Assembly: GCA_051656605.1 (NCBI GenBank)
Contig: JBOGCF010000043.1
Location: 1-64,000 of the forward strand
Origin: UBA12018 sp051656605
Lineage (GTDB): Bacteria; Bacteroidota; Bacteroidia; Bacteroidales; CAMTPD01
Direction of reading: 5' to 3'
Length of the DNA stretch: 64,000 nucleotides
The notes under the pieces are model-generated. The model was not told where the DNA came from. It searched no databases and saw nothing but the letters and a program-made list of their open reading frames with translations. Each line of letters starts with the position of its first letter. The stretch's first letter is position 1. A program made the translations under genes and the position numbers. Of this stretch, positions 48,880 to 58,374 are shown piece by piece.

Positions 48880-50499
48880 ATGAGCATGTTTTGTTTTCAA
48901 TGTCAGGAAGCAGCCGGAGGTAAGGGTTGCACCGTAAAGGGAGTTTGTGGGAAAGAAGACCACACCTCTTCGTTGATGGATTCGTTGATGTATGTTGTAG
49001 GCGGTATTGCCATCGTAAATCGCGAATTGCGAAAAAAGGAGATTGCCAACAAAGAGGCGAGCAGGTTTATTCTCGATGCCCTGTTTTGCACCATTACCAA
49101 TGCCAATTTTGACGACACTGCCATCGAGGCTCGCATCAAGAAGGGGATCGAAATCCGCAATATCCTGATGGGAGAGGCCAAGAAGCGGGAGATTGCGTTG
49201 CCGAAAATGGATCTTACCATCGGACATGAAAATCCCGAAGTGGGCGTATTGGCCGAAACGAACGAAGACCTGCGCTCGCTCAAGCAGTTGGCCGTGTACG
49301 GTGTAAAAGGAGCTGCGGCATATACCGATCATGCCTTGAACCTGGGATTTGAAGACGACTCCCTCTACGAGCGCATTGAGCATACCTTGGCCGAAGTGAC
49401 ACGCCACGACATCGAGGCGGCAGAACTGGTCAACTTGGTGCTCGGAGTGGGCGAGTTGGGCGTAAAGGCGATGGCGCTGCTCGACAAAGCCAATACCACG
49501 GCGTATGGCAATCCTGAAATTACGAAGGTGAATATCGGCGTGCGCAACAATCCGGCTATTTTGATTTCGGGACACGACTTGCGCGACATGCAAGATCTGC
49601 TCGAGCAAACCGAAGGTACTGGGGTGGATGTGTATACACACAGCGAGATGCTGCCGGCCCATTACTATCCGGCATTCAAGAAGTACAGCCATTTTGTGGG
49701 CAACTACGGTGGCTCGTGGTGGCGCCAGCGCGAGGAGTTTGAGTCGTTCAACGGACCTATTCTTTTCACCACCAATTGCATCGTGCCTCCTTTGTCTAAA
49801 GCTACGTATGCCGATCGGGTTTATACTACGGGTTCGTCGGGTTATCCCGGATTTCCACACATTGCCAATCGGGAAGCGGGCAAGGCGAAAGATTTCGGCG
49901 TGATCATCGAACATGCCAAACGTTGCGCTCCTCCCAAGGAGATCGAAACCGGAGAGATTGTGGGCGGATTTGCTCATGCACAAGTTGTAGCATTGGCCGA
50001 TAAGGTGGTGAGTGCGGTGAAGTCGGGTGCCATTCGCAAGTTTGTCGTGATGGGCGGTTGCGACGGACGTATGAAGAGCCGCGAATATTATACCGAATTT
50101 GCAAAAGCGCTTCCACACGATACGGTGATCCTTACTGCCGGATGTGCCAAGTATCGGTACAATAAATTGCCGCTGGGCGATATCGGAGGCATTCCGCGCG
50201 TGCTAGATGCCGGACAGTGCAACGACAGTTATTCGTTGGCCATGATTGCATTGAAGCTCAAGGAGGTGTTCGAACTGGAGGATATCAACGATTTGCCAAT
50301 CGTGTACAACATTGCCTGGTACGAACAAAAGGCGGTGATCGTATTGCTGGCTTTGCTGGCACTGGGAGTGAAGAAGATTCACCTCGGACCTACGCTTCCG
50401 GCATTCCTATCGCCCAATGTGGTGAAGGTGCTTGTAGAGAAGTTTGGCATTGCCGGAACCTCCACCGTAGATGAAGATTTAGCGAAGTTTATGTCATAA
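48880..50499 (+). CDS. hcp: Hybrid cluster protein / hydroxylamine reductase (copy 2)
   Basis: This 539-residue class I hybrid cluster protein has the same N-terminal C-X2-C-X8-C-X5-C motif (Cys5, 8, 17, 23) and the same hybrid cluster ligands as copy 1: HSEM, TTNCIVPP, GGCDGR, TAGCAKYR, GQCNDS and WYEQKAV. It should detoxify NO or hydroxylamine in the cytoplasm. The DNA is noticeably richer in G+C than copy 1. It lacks the GTAAC-N4-GTTAC palindrome of copy 1 and lies between DUF4248 and HU-like genes of an accessory cassette, so it may have come in with that DNA or be the ancestral copy with a different control. It ends with its own terminator. Confidence 0.95.
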   Translation: MSMFCFQCQEAAGGKGCTVKGVCGKEDHTSSLMDSLMYVVGGIAIVNRELRKKEIANKEASRFILDALFCTITNANFDDTAIEARIKKGIEIRNILMGEAKKREIALPKMDLTIGHENPEVGVLAETNEDLRSLKQLAVYGVKGAAAYTDHALNLGFEDDSLYERIEHTLAEVTRHDIEAAELVNLVLGVGELGVKAMALLDKANTTAYGNPEITKVNIGVRNNPAILISGHDLRDMQDLLEQTEGTGVDVYTHSEMLPAHYYPAFKKYSHFVGNYGGSWWRQREEFESFNGPILFTTNCIVPPLSKATYADRVYTTGSSGYPGFPHIANREAGKAKDFGVIIEHAKRCAPPKEIETGEIVGGFAHAQVVALADKVVSAVKSGAIRKFVVMGGCDGRMKSREYYTEFAKALPHDTVILTAGCAKYRYNKLPLGDIGGIPRVLDAGQCNDSYSLAMIALKLKEVFELEDINDLPIVYNIAWYEQKAVIVLLALLALGVKKIHLGPTLPAFLSPNVVKVLVEKFGIAGTSTVDEDLAKFMS

Positions 50500-50520
50500 T
50501 ATCTTCTTTCACAGTATATA

Positions 50521-50560
50521 ATCAGCCTTGGTTTATTCGTAAGCCAAGGCTGATTTTTAT
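50521..50560 (+). terminator. Terminator after hcp2
   Basis: A 15-bp stem (50521-50535 with 50540-50554, one G-T pair) with a TTCG tetraloop is followed by TTTTTAT. Confidence 0.85.
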
Positions 50561-50707
50561 GTTATTGCGGGTGTAGTTCTCTTTAGTGTTATAAATAGGT
50601 GCAAACATTCCAATAGCTCCGAATCGCATGATAGAGCAGTAGTATATTCGTAGTGTAATCAAGCGGATTACATAACTCAATACACTCAATCATTTAATTC
50701 ATTTTGT

Positions 50708-51142
50708 ATGGCACTACGTTACAAAACTGTCTGGAAGAAAGACATGCGAAAGGATGCACAAGAAGGTGCAAAACTGCTCTACGGGGCAACGGTGGTTACG
50801 GCTCAGTATTCGTTTGACCAACTGTGTAAAGACATCACGGACAACTGCTCGGCTACGGCCAGCGACGTGATGATGGTGGTAAGCGCCATGGTTACCATGG
50901 CCAAGAAAGCATTGCTGCGTGGCGAAACCGTGGTGATCAATGGCTTTGGAAACCTGCGACTGCAAGCCGGAAGCCAAGGTGTAGGTTCGGAAGACGAATT
51001 CAAAACCAACTTGATGAAGAAGCCGAAGGTGATCTTTCGCCCCAGTACCTCATTGCTTGAGGTGAGAGGGCAGGTGCGCTACGAGGCACTTCAGGTAACC
51101 GAGAAAACCGTAGAGTGTGACAAACCTCACTCACTCGACTAA
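50708..51142 (+). CDS. HU-like DNA-binding protein
   Basis: This 144-residue protein belongs to the Bacteroidetes HU-like/HU-HIG branch: an N-terminal extension, a helical dimerisation part (about 20-90) and a beta arm (about 85-125) with GETVVINGFGNLRLQAG then KPKVIFRPSTSLLEVR. It should bend or coat DNA. It starts 208 bases after hcp2 and is followed two bases later by the glucosaminidase gene, so the pair is co-transcribed, as in other copies of this cassette in Bacteroidales. Confidence 0.88.
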   Translation: MALRYKTVWKKDMRKDAQEGAKLLYGATVVTAQYSFDQLCKDITDNCSATASDVMMVVSAMVTMAKKALLRGETVVINGFGNLRLQAGSQGVGSEDEFKTNLMKKPKVIFRPSTSLLEVRGQVRYEALQVTEKTVECDKPHSLD

Positions 51143-51144
51143 GC

Positions 51145-51630
51145 ATGATGAAGCAGGGAACAACCTTTGCGCCTAAAAAGGTGCAATTCGTGAAGCAGCT
51201 CTCAGCGGCTGCTCGCGAGGCTTCGAAAGCCTTCGGACTAAACCCGTCGATGATCCTGGCACAATCGGCCATCGAGACGGGGTGGGGTACCAGCTCCTAT
51301 GCCGTAAATCACCACAATTACTTCGGAGTAATTGCCTGTGGCAAACCCAACGATTACTGGAAAGGCAGCAAGAGCCGCATCAATGCCCGGGGACTCTGCT
51401 TCAGGGGATATGCCACTGCCGAACAAAGCTTCATGGACTACGGCCGACTGCTCAGGGCGCAATATCCCAAAGCCGCCACGCTCAGTTTCCATCCCGAAAG
51501 CTTTGCTCAGGAAATCTCCTACTCCGCCTACATCTGCGAGGGCAACGGCGACAACCGCGAGCACTACCGCAAGATGCTCATCGCCATCGAGCAAGACATC
51601 CGCGACATCATGGATCACCACGATCTGTAA
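51145..51630 (+). CDS. Glucosaminidase-domain muramidase (FlgJ-like)
   Basis: This 161-residue protein is a single glucosaminidase domain of the mannosyl-glycoprotein endo-beta-N-acetylglucosaminidase/FlgJ-like family. The catalytic Glu lies in AQSAIETGWGTSSYA, followed by NHHNYFGVIACG and later YATAEQSFMDYGRLL. It should cleave the peptidoglycan glycan strand. There is no signal peptide, so export would need another route or a holin-like partner. The 37-residue peptide at 51680 follows. In phage and conjugative elements, such enzymes pierce the cell wall; here it may be a cassette remnant. Confidence 0.87.
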   Translation: MMKQGTTFAPKKVQFVKQLSAAAREASKAFGLNPSMILAQSAIETGWGTSSYAVNHHNYFGVIACGKPNDYWKGSKSRINARGLCFRGYATAEQSFMDYGRLLRAQYPKAATLSFHPESFAQEISYSAYICEGNGDNREHYRKMLIAIEQDIRDIMDHHDL

Positions 51631-51679
51631 GCGTGTATAATCATTAAACAGTTTCTTACCATTTAAAAAATCTACTGCC

Positions 51680-51793
51680 ATGAAGAAGATCAAAAGCATC
51701 CTCGAAATCCTCTGGGCCCTCTTCGGCCTACTCATCGGTCACTGTCCCAAAGACCCACCCGACAAATGCCCCCTCCAACGCAACCCCGGCTAA
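51680..51793 (+). CDS. 37-residue membrane-anchored peptide
   Basis: ATG at 51680 opens a short frame: a basic start (MKKIKS), one hydrophobic helix (about 7-24, ILEILWALFGLLIG), then a Cys/Pro tail (HCPKDPPDKCPL). It lies 49 bases after the glucosaminidase. Small peptides of this kind follow HU-amidase pairs in Bacteroidales and may aid export or form a holin-like partner; that role is inference. Confidence 0.6.
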   Translation: MKKIKSILEILWALFGLLIGHCPKDPPDKCPLQRNPG

Positions 51794-51911
51794 CGGACGT
51801 TGAGTTGTAATGAATAAATATAAATTCAAGTGGTATTAGTCTATTGGCAAGAAGGGCTAAATGGTGTTATTTTTATTACTGTATTGTTTGATACAATACA
51901 AATTGTCAAAG

Positions 51912-51943
51912 AAACGAGCATTACTGTGAAGTAATGCTCGTTT
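51912..51943 (+). terminator. Terminator after the glucosaminidase cassette
   Basis: A perfect 13-bp stem AAACGAGCATTAC (51912-51924) pairs with 51931-51943 around a 6-base loop, followed by GCTTTT. Confidence 0.8.
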
Positions 51944-52040
51944 GCTTTTAGACAGATGTTCATGTTATTCATGAGAAAGGTCTGTAATCAAGACTATAAT
52001 TACTTAAATAAGAAAATATAGTTAAAAATAATATTTGTTA

Positions 52041-52069
52041 TTGTTTGTATGTAAATATTTATATGTTTG
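52041..52069 (+). promoter_or_regulatory. Putative promoter of the type I-C cas operon
   Basis: TTG at 52041-52043, an 18-base spacer and TATGTTTG at 52062-52069 match the Bacteroidetes promoter, one base short of usual spacing. The predicted start lies about 30 bases before the cas3 ATG at 52107. Confidence 0.55.
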
Positions 52070-52106
52070 TGGGCGAGTGTATAGTTATTAATTAAGATTG
52101 TTTGTA

Positions 52107-54305
52107 ATGAAAGCTTATATTGGTCACATCAAAAAGCGAGATTCCGAACTAGAAATTCAATCTCTTGACGATCATTTGAAAGGAACGGCAGAGCTTTGTA
52201 AAAGTTTTGTTTCTAAGTTTGAGAATCCTGAACTGGGAGAGATACTTGGATTATTTCATGATCTGGGAAAATATTCAGATGCTTTTCAGAAGTATATTTT
52301 GAATGCAGCAACAACCGAAAGTGATGAGATTAGAGGTAAAGTAGACCATTCATCAGCAGGTGCTATTTATTTATCACAGAGTGATAAAGCATTGGGTCTG
52401 ATTACTGCATATTGCATTGCGGGACATCATGCTGGTTTATTGAACTGGGCTCATGAAGAAGGAGTGTCAGGAGATCTGCAATCGAGACTTTCCAAAAAAG
52501 AGTTGTTACAACTCGTTGAATCTCATATTAAACAGAGTAAACCTTTTGAAAATGTAAAGCTATTATCAAAAATGAAGAGCGAAGAGAGCTTTAACCATTT
52601 GGTGAGACTTCTATTTTCGTGTCTTGTTGATGCAGATTTTCTTGATACCGAACGGTTTATGAATCCCGAGAGTTTTGCTAAAAGAAGCCGGTTTAAGACG
52701 CTGACCGAACTTAGCGGTTATTTTGATCATTACATGCAACAATTACAGGTTGATGCAAAACCAACAGAAATAAATAAATGGCGTAAGTCTATTCAAGACG
52801 ATTGTATAAAAGCGGGAAAGGAAAATCATAAATTCTTTTCCTTGTCTGTTCCTACCGGAGCAGGAAAAACGCTTTCCTCTATAGCATTCGCTTTCGAACA
52901 TGCCCGGAAGTATAATAAAGAACGAATTATTATAGCAATTCCTTATACGAGTATTATAACGCAAACAGCTCATACACTGAAGAAAATATTTGGTGAAGAT
53001 CAAGTTATAGAGCATCATTCAAATTTCGATGATTCGGATATTACAGCAGAATTAAAATTAGCAATTGAAAACTGGGATGCTCCCATTATTGTAACTACAA
53101 ACGTACAGTTGTTTGAGTCGATGCATGGAAACAGACCTTCGCAGTGCAGAAAGCTTCATAATATGTGTAATAGTATCGTGATACTCGATGAAACACAATT
53201 ACTACCATATGACTTTTTAGAACCCATATTGAGTTCGTTGAATGCCTATAGTGAACTCGTTAATACCACATTCTTACTTACTACTGCTACCGATCCGGAT
53301 TTTTATGGTCGTATAGGAATGAGAAAAGCGTCTTTTTCAGGCTTGTCTGAGAAGCCTTTTGAAATCGTAAAAGATCTTGATTCGATGTATAAGGTGTTTA
53401 GAAGAACGAATCTTCAATTTCCAATAGATCTTGAATACAAAAAATCATACACTGAACTGGCTGAAGAATTGAGTTGTTTGGATCAGGTACTGTGTGTAGT
53501 AAATACCCGAAAAGAGTGTAAGGAAATATACGATCTTATGCCGGAAGGAACAATTCACTTGTCACGTATGATGTGCTCTGCGCACATTATGAAGAATATC
53601 GAAACTATTCGGCAAAAATTAAAGAATGGAGAATCGGTGCGAGTGATAAGCACGCAACTGATTGAAGCCGGTGTAGACTTAGACTTCCCCAATGTGTATA
53701 GAGCTTTTGCAGGCTTAGATTCGGTTTTACAAGCAGCAGGACGTTGCAACCGGGAAGGGCAAATGAAGGAACTGGGGAAAGTCGTAGTTTTTCGAGGAGA
53801 GCGAGATGCTCCTGCCGGATATATTCGTAAAGGGGCTCTTTCTTTAAAAGATATGCTACTAGTTGGCACAAATGAAAATATGGATTTACCTGATCAGATC
53901 AAGCAGTATTTCAAAAGCTTTCAATCCCGACTTGATACATTTGATAAAAAAGATATTAAAGGAGCTCTTTGTAAAAACTCTCGAGTTGCACATTTTCAAT
54001 TTGCCACTGCTGCAATTGATTTTAAATTGATTGAGAGTGGAGATACTGTTTCCGTTTTTATTAATTATGACAAAGGTGCTGATTGGATAAAAGAGTTTAA
54101 GGAGAAGGGACCCGAATCGTGGTTGATGCGGAGAATGCAAAATTATTGTGTCAATCTACGGCGATCTGATGTGAAAATTTTGCAGGAGGCAGGAGCTATA
54201 GAAAATATACATGGAGTCTGGCTGCAATGCGATGCGAATATGTATAGACCAGAAGCCGGAGTGGTTGTTGCAAATAAATGGACAGACGAAATATTAATAG
54301 TCTAA
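52107..54305 (+). CDS. cas3: Cas3 nuclease-helicase (type I-C)
   Basis: This 732-residue protein unwinds and degrades target DNA recruited by Cascade. I take ATG at 52107 (MKAYIGH); a TTG three codons upstream is an alternative. The N-terminal HD nuclease shows His23, FHDLGK with His51-Asp52, VDHSSAG with His81 and AGHHAG with His107-His108. The SF2 helicase has Walker A PTGAGKT (about 249-255), motif II DETQ (361-364), motif III TTATDP and motif VI with AAGRCNREG. All motifs are intact. It heads the seven-gene operon, 21 bases before cas5. Confidence 0.95.
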   Translation: MKAYIGHIKKRDSELEIQSLDDHLKGTAELCKSFVSKFENPELGEILGLFHDLGKYSDAFQKYILNAATTESDEIRGKVDHSSAGAIYLSQSDKALGLITAYCIAGHHAGLLNWAHEEGVSGDLQSRLSKKELLQLVESHIKQSKPFENVKLLSKMKSEESFNHLVRLLFSCLVDADFLDTERFMNPESFAKRSRFKTLTELSGYFDHYMQQLQVDAKPTEINKWRKSIQDDCIKAGKENHKFFSLSVPTGAGKTLSSIAFAFEHARKYNKERIIIAIPYTSIITQTAHTLKKIFGEDQVIEHHSNFDDSDITAELKLAIENWDAPIIVTTNVQLFESMHGNRPSQCRKLHNMCNSIVILDETQLLPYDFLEPILSSLNAYSELVNTTFLLTTATDPDFYGRIGMRKASFSGLSEKPFEIVKDLDSMYKVFRRTNLQFPIDLEYKKSYTELAEELSCLDQVLCVVNTRKECKEIYDLMPEGTIHLSRMMCSAHIMKNIETIRQKLKNGESVRVISTQLIEAGVDLDFPNVYRAFAGLDSVLQAAGRCNREGQMKELGKVVVFRGERDAPAGYIRKGALSLKDMLLVGTNENMDLPDQIKQYFKSFQSRLDTFDKKDIKGALCKNSRVAHFQFATAAIDFKLIESGDTVSVFINYDKGADWIKEFKEKGPESWLMRRMQNYCVNLRRSDVKILQEAGAIENIHGVWLQCDANMYRPEAGVVVANKWTDEILIV

Positions 54306-54326
54306 TATCAATCAATAATAGATAAC

Positions 54327-55040
54327 ATGGAATATCATAACAAAGAGTTTTGTCTCGAGGTGTGGGGAGATATGGCTTGTTTTACCCGACCGGAGATGAA
54401 AGTGGAACGTGTGAGTTACGACGTGATTACACCGTCGGCAGCTCGTGCGGTATTTGAAGCAATCTTTTGGAAGCCAGCCATAGAGTGGCGTGTAAAAAAG
54501 ATTGAGGTCTTAAACCCAATCAAATGGACTTCGGTAAGACGCAATGAAATTGGATCTTTAATGAGTCATCGAAGTGATGGTATTTATATAGAAGAGGCAA
54601 GACAGCAAAAGGCTGGTTTGTTGCTGAAAGATGTGCATTATCGGATTACAGCCGAACTCGTGTTTATTCCGATGAGAAATAGAGCGGAGTTGTTTGCAGA
54701 AGAAGGAAGAAGTTTGGTTGATGCAAAAGAACAAGAAATGATGCGAGCGGATGAAAATCCGGGAAAATACAATGCAATGTTTGAGCGAAGAGCTCGAAAA
54801 GGGCAGTGCTTTACACAACCTTATCTGGGCTGCAGGGAGTTTTCGGCTTCCTTCAAACTGGTTGAATCTCCTCAAAATGAAAGATTGCAACCGATTAGTG
54901 AATCTAAAGATTTAGGATTTATGCTTTTTGATATGGATTTTACTAATAAGAATAATCCACAGGCAATGTTCTACAGAGTGAACATGAATAATGGTGTTAT
55001 TCATGTTCCAGAAAAAGAAAGTGAGGAGGTACTGAGATGA
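54327..55040 (+). CDS. cas5c: Cas5c (Cas5d) crRNA-processing subunit
   Basis: This 237-residue RAMP protein is the endoribonuclease of type I-C, replacing Cas6: it cuts the array transcript within each repeat and stays bound to the 5' handle. The N-terminal segment FCLEVWGDMACFTRPEMKVE followed by SYDVITPSAARAVFEAIFW is highly characteristic of the Cas5d family, as is the Tyr/Lys-containing middle region. It overlaps the cas8c start by 4 bases. Confidence 0.95.
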   Translation: MEYHNKEFCLEVWGDMACFTRPEMKVERVSYDVITPSAARAVFEAIFWKPAIEWRVKKIEVLNPIKWTSVRRNEIGSLMSHRSDGIYIEEARQQKAGLLLKDVHYRITAELVFIPMRNRAELFAEEGRSLVDAKEQEMMRADENPGKYNAMFERRARKGQCFTQPYLGCREFSASFKLVESPQNERLQPISESKDLGFMLFDMDFTNKNNPQAMFYRVNMNNGVIHVPEKESEEVLR

Positions 55041-56803
55041 TCTTAAATGCATTATACGACTACTATCAAAGAAAAAGTGCAGATCCGGAAAGTGGAATTG
55101 CTCCTTTGGGTTTTGAATGGAAAGAAATTCCGTTTATTATCGTAATTGATAAGAAGGGGAGTTTTAAATATATAGAGGATACTCGTGATCTTGGAGATAA
55201 AAAAAAGCGGGCAAAATCGTTCTTGGTTCTGAAAAGTGTAGGGCGTCCTGGTAAGAATAGTTGGCAAACTGCATTTTCATTGTGGGATCACTACGGTTAC
55301 GTACTGGCTCATCCGAAAGATGAAAGCAAAAGTGCAAAAGAAAGTGCATTGCAACAACAAGGTACATTTATTAAGCGGGTTGAAGAATTAGCATCGAGGT
55401 ATCCATCTAATCAAGAAATAGAGGCTGTTCGCTTATTTTATCAGTCACAGGAGAATATAGATTCGCTATTTGCGACAGATCTTTGGGCAGAGTGTAAAAA
55501 GAAGCCGGGAGTGAATATGTCGTTCCGTATTGTAGGGACAGACTTGCTTGTAGCGGAGCATCCGGATTTGGCAATGGAGGTTCAATCGGAAGAAGATGGT
55601 CAAGAAGGTGAATCGCTAATGGGTAGATGCTTGATAACCGGGAAATATGATAAGATTGCAACCCTACACACTGCGATATCGTTAGTTGGAGCCAAAAGCG
55701 GTGCTAAGTTGGTTGGCTTCCAAAAGAACTCCGGTTATGATTCTTACAAAAAAGAACAAGGGGCCAATGCTCCTATATCCGTTTCGGCAGAGGCAGCTTA
55801 TACAACAGCGTTAAATACGTTGTTATCCAAAGATTCAAAAAATAAATTGCGTGTAAGTCAATCTACATTTGTGTTTTGGAGTGAAAAAGAAGATTTACTT
55901 GAAGATGTTTTTGCTTCTTTTTTTGAATCTGAATCTAAAGATAATCCGGATAAAAACATTGAAGAGATTCGCAGTTTCTTAAATTCATATAGAACCGGAG
56001 TTTATAATACACAATCAGATACAGAATTCTATGTCTTGGGCTTAGCTCCCAATTCTGCTCGAATTTCTGTTACCTATTTCTGGAAGGGTAAGATTTCCGG
56101 TATCGCATCGAATATAGCTCAACATTTCAACGATTTGATGATCGTTAGACGATCTGAATCGGATCGTGAATATGTGCCACTTTTTTATTTACTCACAAGT
56201 ATTGCGACACAGAATAAGATTGATAATTTACCACCCAACTTGATTGTTTCAATGTCTCAGAGCATTATTCAAGGAACAATGTATCCGGCTCAATTGCAGA
56301 ATCTGTGTATTAATAGAATCAGAGCAGATAGAAAAATAAATTATGCTCGAGCATCTATATTAAAGGCTTATATCAACAGAAAAAATAGAATATTAAATCT
56401 CACAAAAGAAAGGGAAATTACTATGGCTTTAGATTTAGAAAATAAAAATCAAGGTTATTTGCTAGGCCGCCTTTTTGCGGTATTAGAAAATATTCAGTCG
56501 CAAGCTATTCAGGGGTTGAATGCAACGATTAAAGATCGTTATTATGGAGCGGCTTCTACTACACCGGTTACCGTATTCGGACGTTTACTGGATTTATCAA
56601 ATCACCATTTAGGCAAACTGCCTGGAGGTAGTAAAGTGTATTTTGAGAAGAAGCTTCAGGATATAATTGATGGTATTAGTAGTTCAGGTATGCCGAGTCA
56701 TTTGAATTTAGACGATCAGTCTCGTTTTGCAATTGGTTATTACCATCAACGAAAAGAGCTATTTACTTCAAACAAAGAAAACGTAACAGAAACAAACAAT
56801 TAA
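55037..56803 (+). CDS. cas8c: Cas8c large subunit (Csd1)
   Basis: This 588-residue protein is the large Cascade subunit of type I-C, which recognises the PAM and helps form the R-loop. In type I-C, an internal start in this gene often makes a separate small subunit (Cas11c); here an internal start could lie in the last third, but I cannot pick it from the sequence. The family pattern MILNALYDYYQR at the start and the later GLAPNSARISVTYF segment are typical of Csd1. It lies between cas5c (4-base overlap) and cas7c (12-base gap). Confidence 0.93.
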   Translation: MILNALYDYYQRKSADPESGIAPLGFEWKEIPFIIVIDKKGSFKYIEDTRDLGDKKKRAKSFLVLKSVGRPGKNSWQTAFSLWDHYGYVLAHPKDESKSAKESALQQQGTFIKRVEELASRYPSNQEIEAVRLFYQSQENIDSLFATDLWAECKKKPGVNMSFRIVGTDLLVAEHPDLAMEVQSEEDGQEGESLMGRCLITGKYDKIATLHTAISLVGAKSGAKLVGFQKNSGYDSYKKEQGANAPISVSAEAAYTTALNTLLSKDSKNKLRVSQSTFVFWSEKEDLLEDVFASFFESESKDNPDKNIEEIRSFLNSYRTGVYNTQSDTEFYVLGLAPNSARISVTYFWKGKISGIASNIAQHFNDLMIVRRSESDREYVPLFYLLTSIATQNKIDNLPPNLIVSMSQSIIQGTMYPAQLQNLCINRIRADRKINYARASILKAYINRKNRILNLTKEREITMALDLENKNQGYLLGRLFAVLENIQSQAIQGLNATIKDRYYGAASTTPVTVFGRLLDLSNHHLGKLPGGSKVYFEKKLQDIIDGISSSGMPSHLNLDDQSRFAIGYYHQRKELFTSNKENVTETNN

Positions 56804-56815
56804 AAGATTAATATC

Positions 56816-57691
56816 ATGGAAAAGCAAATTGAAAACAAGTTCGATATCGTTTTATTATTTGATGTACAAGATGGTAATCCGAATGGAGACCCAGACGCCG
56901 GAAACTTACCTCGCGTAGATGCAGAAACCGGTTTAGGATTGGTTACTGATGTTTGCGTGAAACGCAAAATCAGAAATTACGTGCAATTGGTAAGAGGCTG
57001 TGTGAAGCCGTATGATATATTCATAAAGGAGAAAGCAATTCTAAACAATCTTATTGGCGAAGCTTTTCAACAAGACGAAGTAAAGGCTGTTGAAAGTGAT
57101 AAAAAGAAAGGAGAGAAAAATGAGGCTGCTCGTCAATGGATGTGTAAAAACTATTATGATGTTCGCACCTTTGGAGCTGTAATGTCTACAGGTGAAAATG
57201 CAGGGCAAGTGCGTGGTCCGCTGCAATTTACATTTGGTCGTTCTATTGATCCTATTGTTTCTCTTGAGCATACAATTACACGTATGGCTGTTGCAACTGA
57301 GGGAGAAGCAGAAAAACAAAGTGGAGATAATAGAACAATGGGTCGTAAAACAACTGTCCCTTATGGTTTATACAGAACTCATGGTTTTATATCTGCAAAC
57401 TTGGCTAAGCAAACCGGTTTTGATGTAGATGACCTAGAGTTGTTAAAAGAAGCTTTGGTCAATATGTTTGAGCATGATCGCTCGGCTGCTCGTGGACTAA
57501 TGAGTACTCAGAAGTGTTTCCTGTTTAAGCATGTTTCTGCTCTTGGTAATGCTCCTTCTCATAAATTATTTGACTTGATAAAAGTGTCGAAGAAAGAGGG
57601 TGTGGACGTGCCTCGTTCGTTTGCAGATTATGATGTGGTTATTGATAAAGATAATTTGCCATCTGGGGTTGAATTGATAAGCTTAATTTGA
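56816..57691 (+). CDS. cas7c: Cas7c backbone subunit (Csd2)
   Basis: This 291-residue RAMP protein forms the backbone of the crRNA-bound Cascade. FDIVLLFDVQDGNPNGDPDA at the start, DVCVKRKIRNYVQL, and RTFGAVMSTGENAGQVRGP are diagnostic of Csd2/Cas7 of type I-C. Later, EHTITRMAV and GLYRTHGF complete the RRM-like fold. It is followed 5 bases later by cas4. Confidence 0.96.
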   Translation: MEKQIENKFDIVLLFDVQDGNPNGDPDAGNLPRVDAETGLGLVTDVCVKRKIRNYVQLVRGCVKPYDIFIKEKAILNNLIGEAFQQDEVKAVESDKKKGEKNEAARQWMCKNYYDVRTFGAVMSTGENAGQVRGPLQFTFGRSIDPIVSLEHTITRMAVATEGEAEKQSGDNRTMGRKTTVPYGLYRTHGFISANLAKQTGFDVDDLELLKEALVNMFEHDRSAARGLMSTQKCFLFKHVSALGNAPSHKLFDLIKVSKKEGVDVPRSFADYDVVIDKDNLPSGVELISLI

Positions 57692-57696
57692 TTTGA

Positions 57697-58374
57697 ATGA
57701 TAGAATATGGAGATGAAGACCTGTTGATGCTTTCCGGAATACAGCATGTCGCTTTTTGTGAGCGTCAATGGGCACTGATCCATATCGAGCAGTTTTGGGC
57801 TGAAAGCAAGTTGACCATTGAGGGAGAGTATTTACATAGAAAAGTAGACGATCCTCTTTATAAGAGTGAGCGAAGTGGTGTGATCACGCTTCGCTCACTT
57901 CCTCTTGTTTCCAGAAAACTCGGTTTGTATGGATTGGCAGATGCTGTAGAATTTCATCAAGTAGAAGTGCCGGATAATGCGATCATGTTGCCCGGTTATC
58001 AAGGATATTGGGCGATTTGTCCGGTTGAGTATAAACGGGGGAAACCCAAGAAAGATGAGATCGATAAAGTGCAGTTGTGTGCTCAAGCGATGTGTCTTGA
58101 GGAAATGTATTCGATCGAAATAGAGCAAGGTTCATTGTTTTACCACGAGATAAGGCGAAGAGAGTCAGTCGTGTTTGATTATGCTTTGAGATCATTAGTG
58201 ATTGAGAAGGCTAAACGAATGCACGAGCTCTATGATCAAAAAAAAATACCGTTGCCTGTATTTTTACCTCATTGTAAATCATGTTCCTTGTATGACGAAT
58301 GTATGCCGGAGTTTTTTTCAAAGGAACATTCTGTCGCGAAGTATTTAAATGAGACCTTAAACACAACAATATGA
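57697..58374 (+). CDS. cas4: Cas4 PAM-processing nuclease
   Basis: This 225-residue Cas4 processes prespacers so that they carry a correct PAM end. An N-terminal Cys (AFCERQW) and a C-terminal cluster CKSC and CLYDEC-type Cys residues supply the [4Fe-4S] ligands. The RecB-like nuclease core includes the PD-(D/E)xK-like CPVEYKRGK. Its stop overlaps the cas1 start (ATGA at 58371-58374), which suggests tight coupling with Cas1. Confidence 0.93.
   Translation: MIEYGDEDLLMLSGIQHVAFCERQWALIHIEQFWAESKLTIEGEYLHRKVDDPLYKSERSGVITLRSLPLVSRKLGLYGLADAVEFHQVEVPDNAIMLPGYQGYWAICPVEYKRGKPKKDEIDKVQLCAQAMCLEEMYSIEIEQGSLFYHEIRRRESVVFDYALRSLVIEKAKRMHELYDQKKIPLPVFLPHCKSCSLYDECMPEFFSKEHSVAKYLNETLNTTI

Larger units (their letters stand above)
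51794..52106. other. Intergenic region before the type I-C locus
   Basis: No gene is seen. It holds a terminator (51912-51943) and the candidate cas3 promoter (52041-52069), both listed separately, in otherwise AT-rich DNA. Confidence 0.6.

Noticed and set aside
48826..50118. 430-residue open frame antisense to hcp2
   Set aside because: It mirrors hcp2, has no recognisable domain, and the hcp reading frame carries all cluster ligands.
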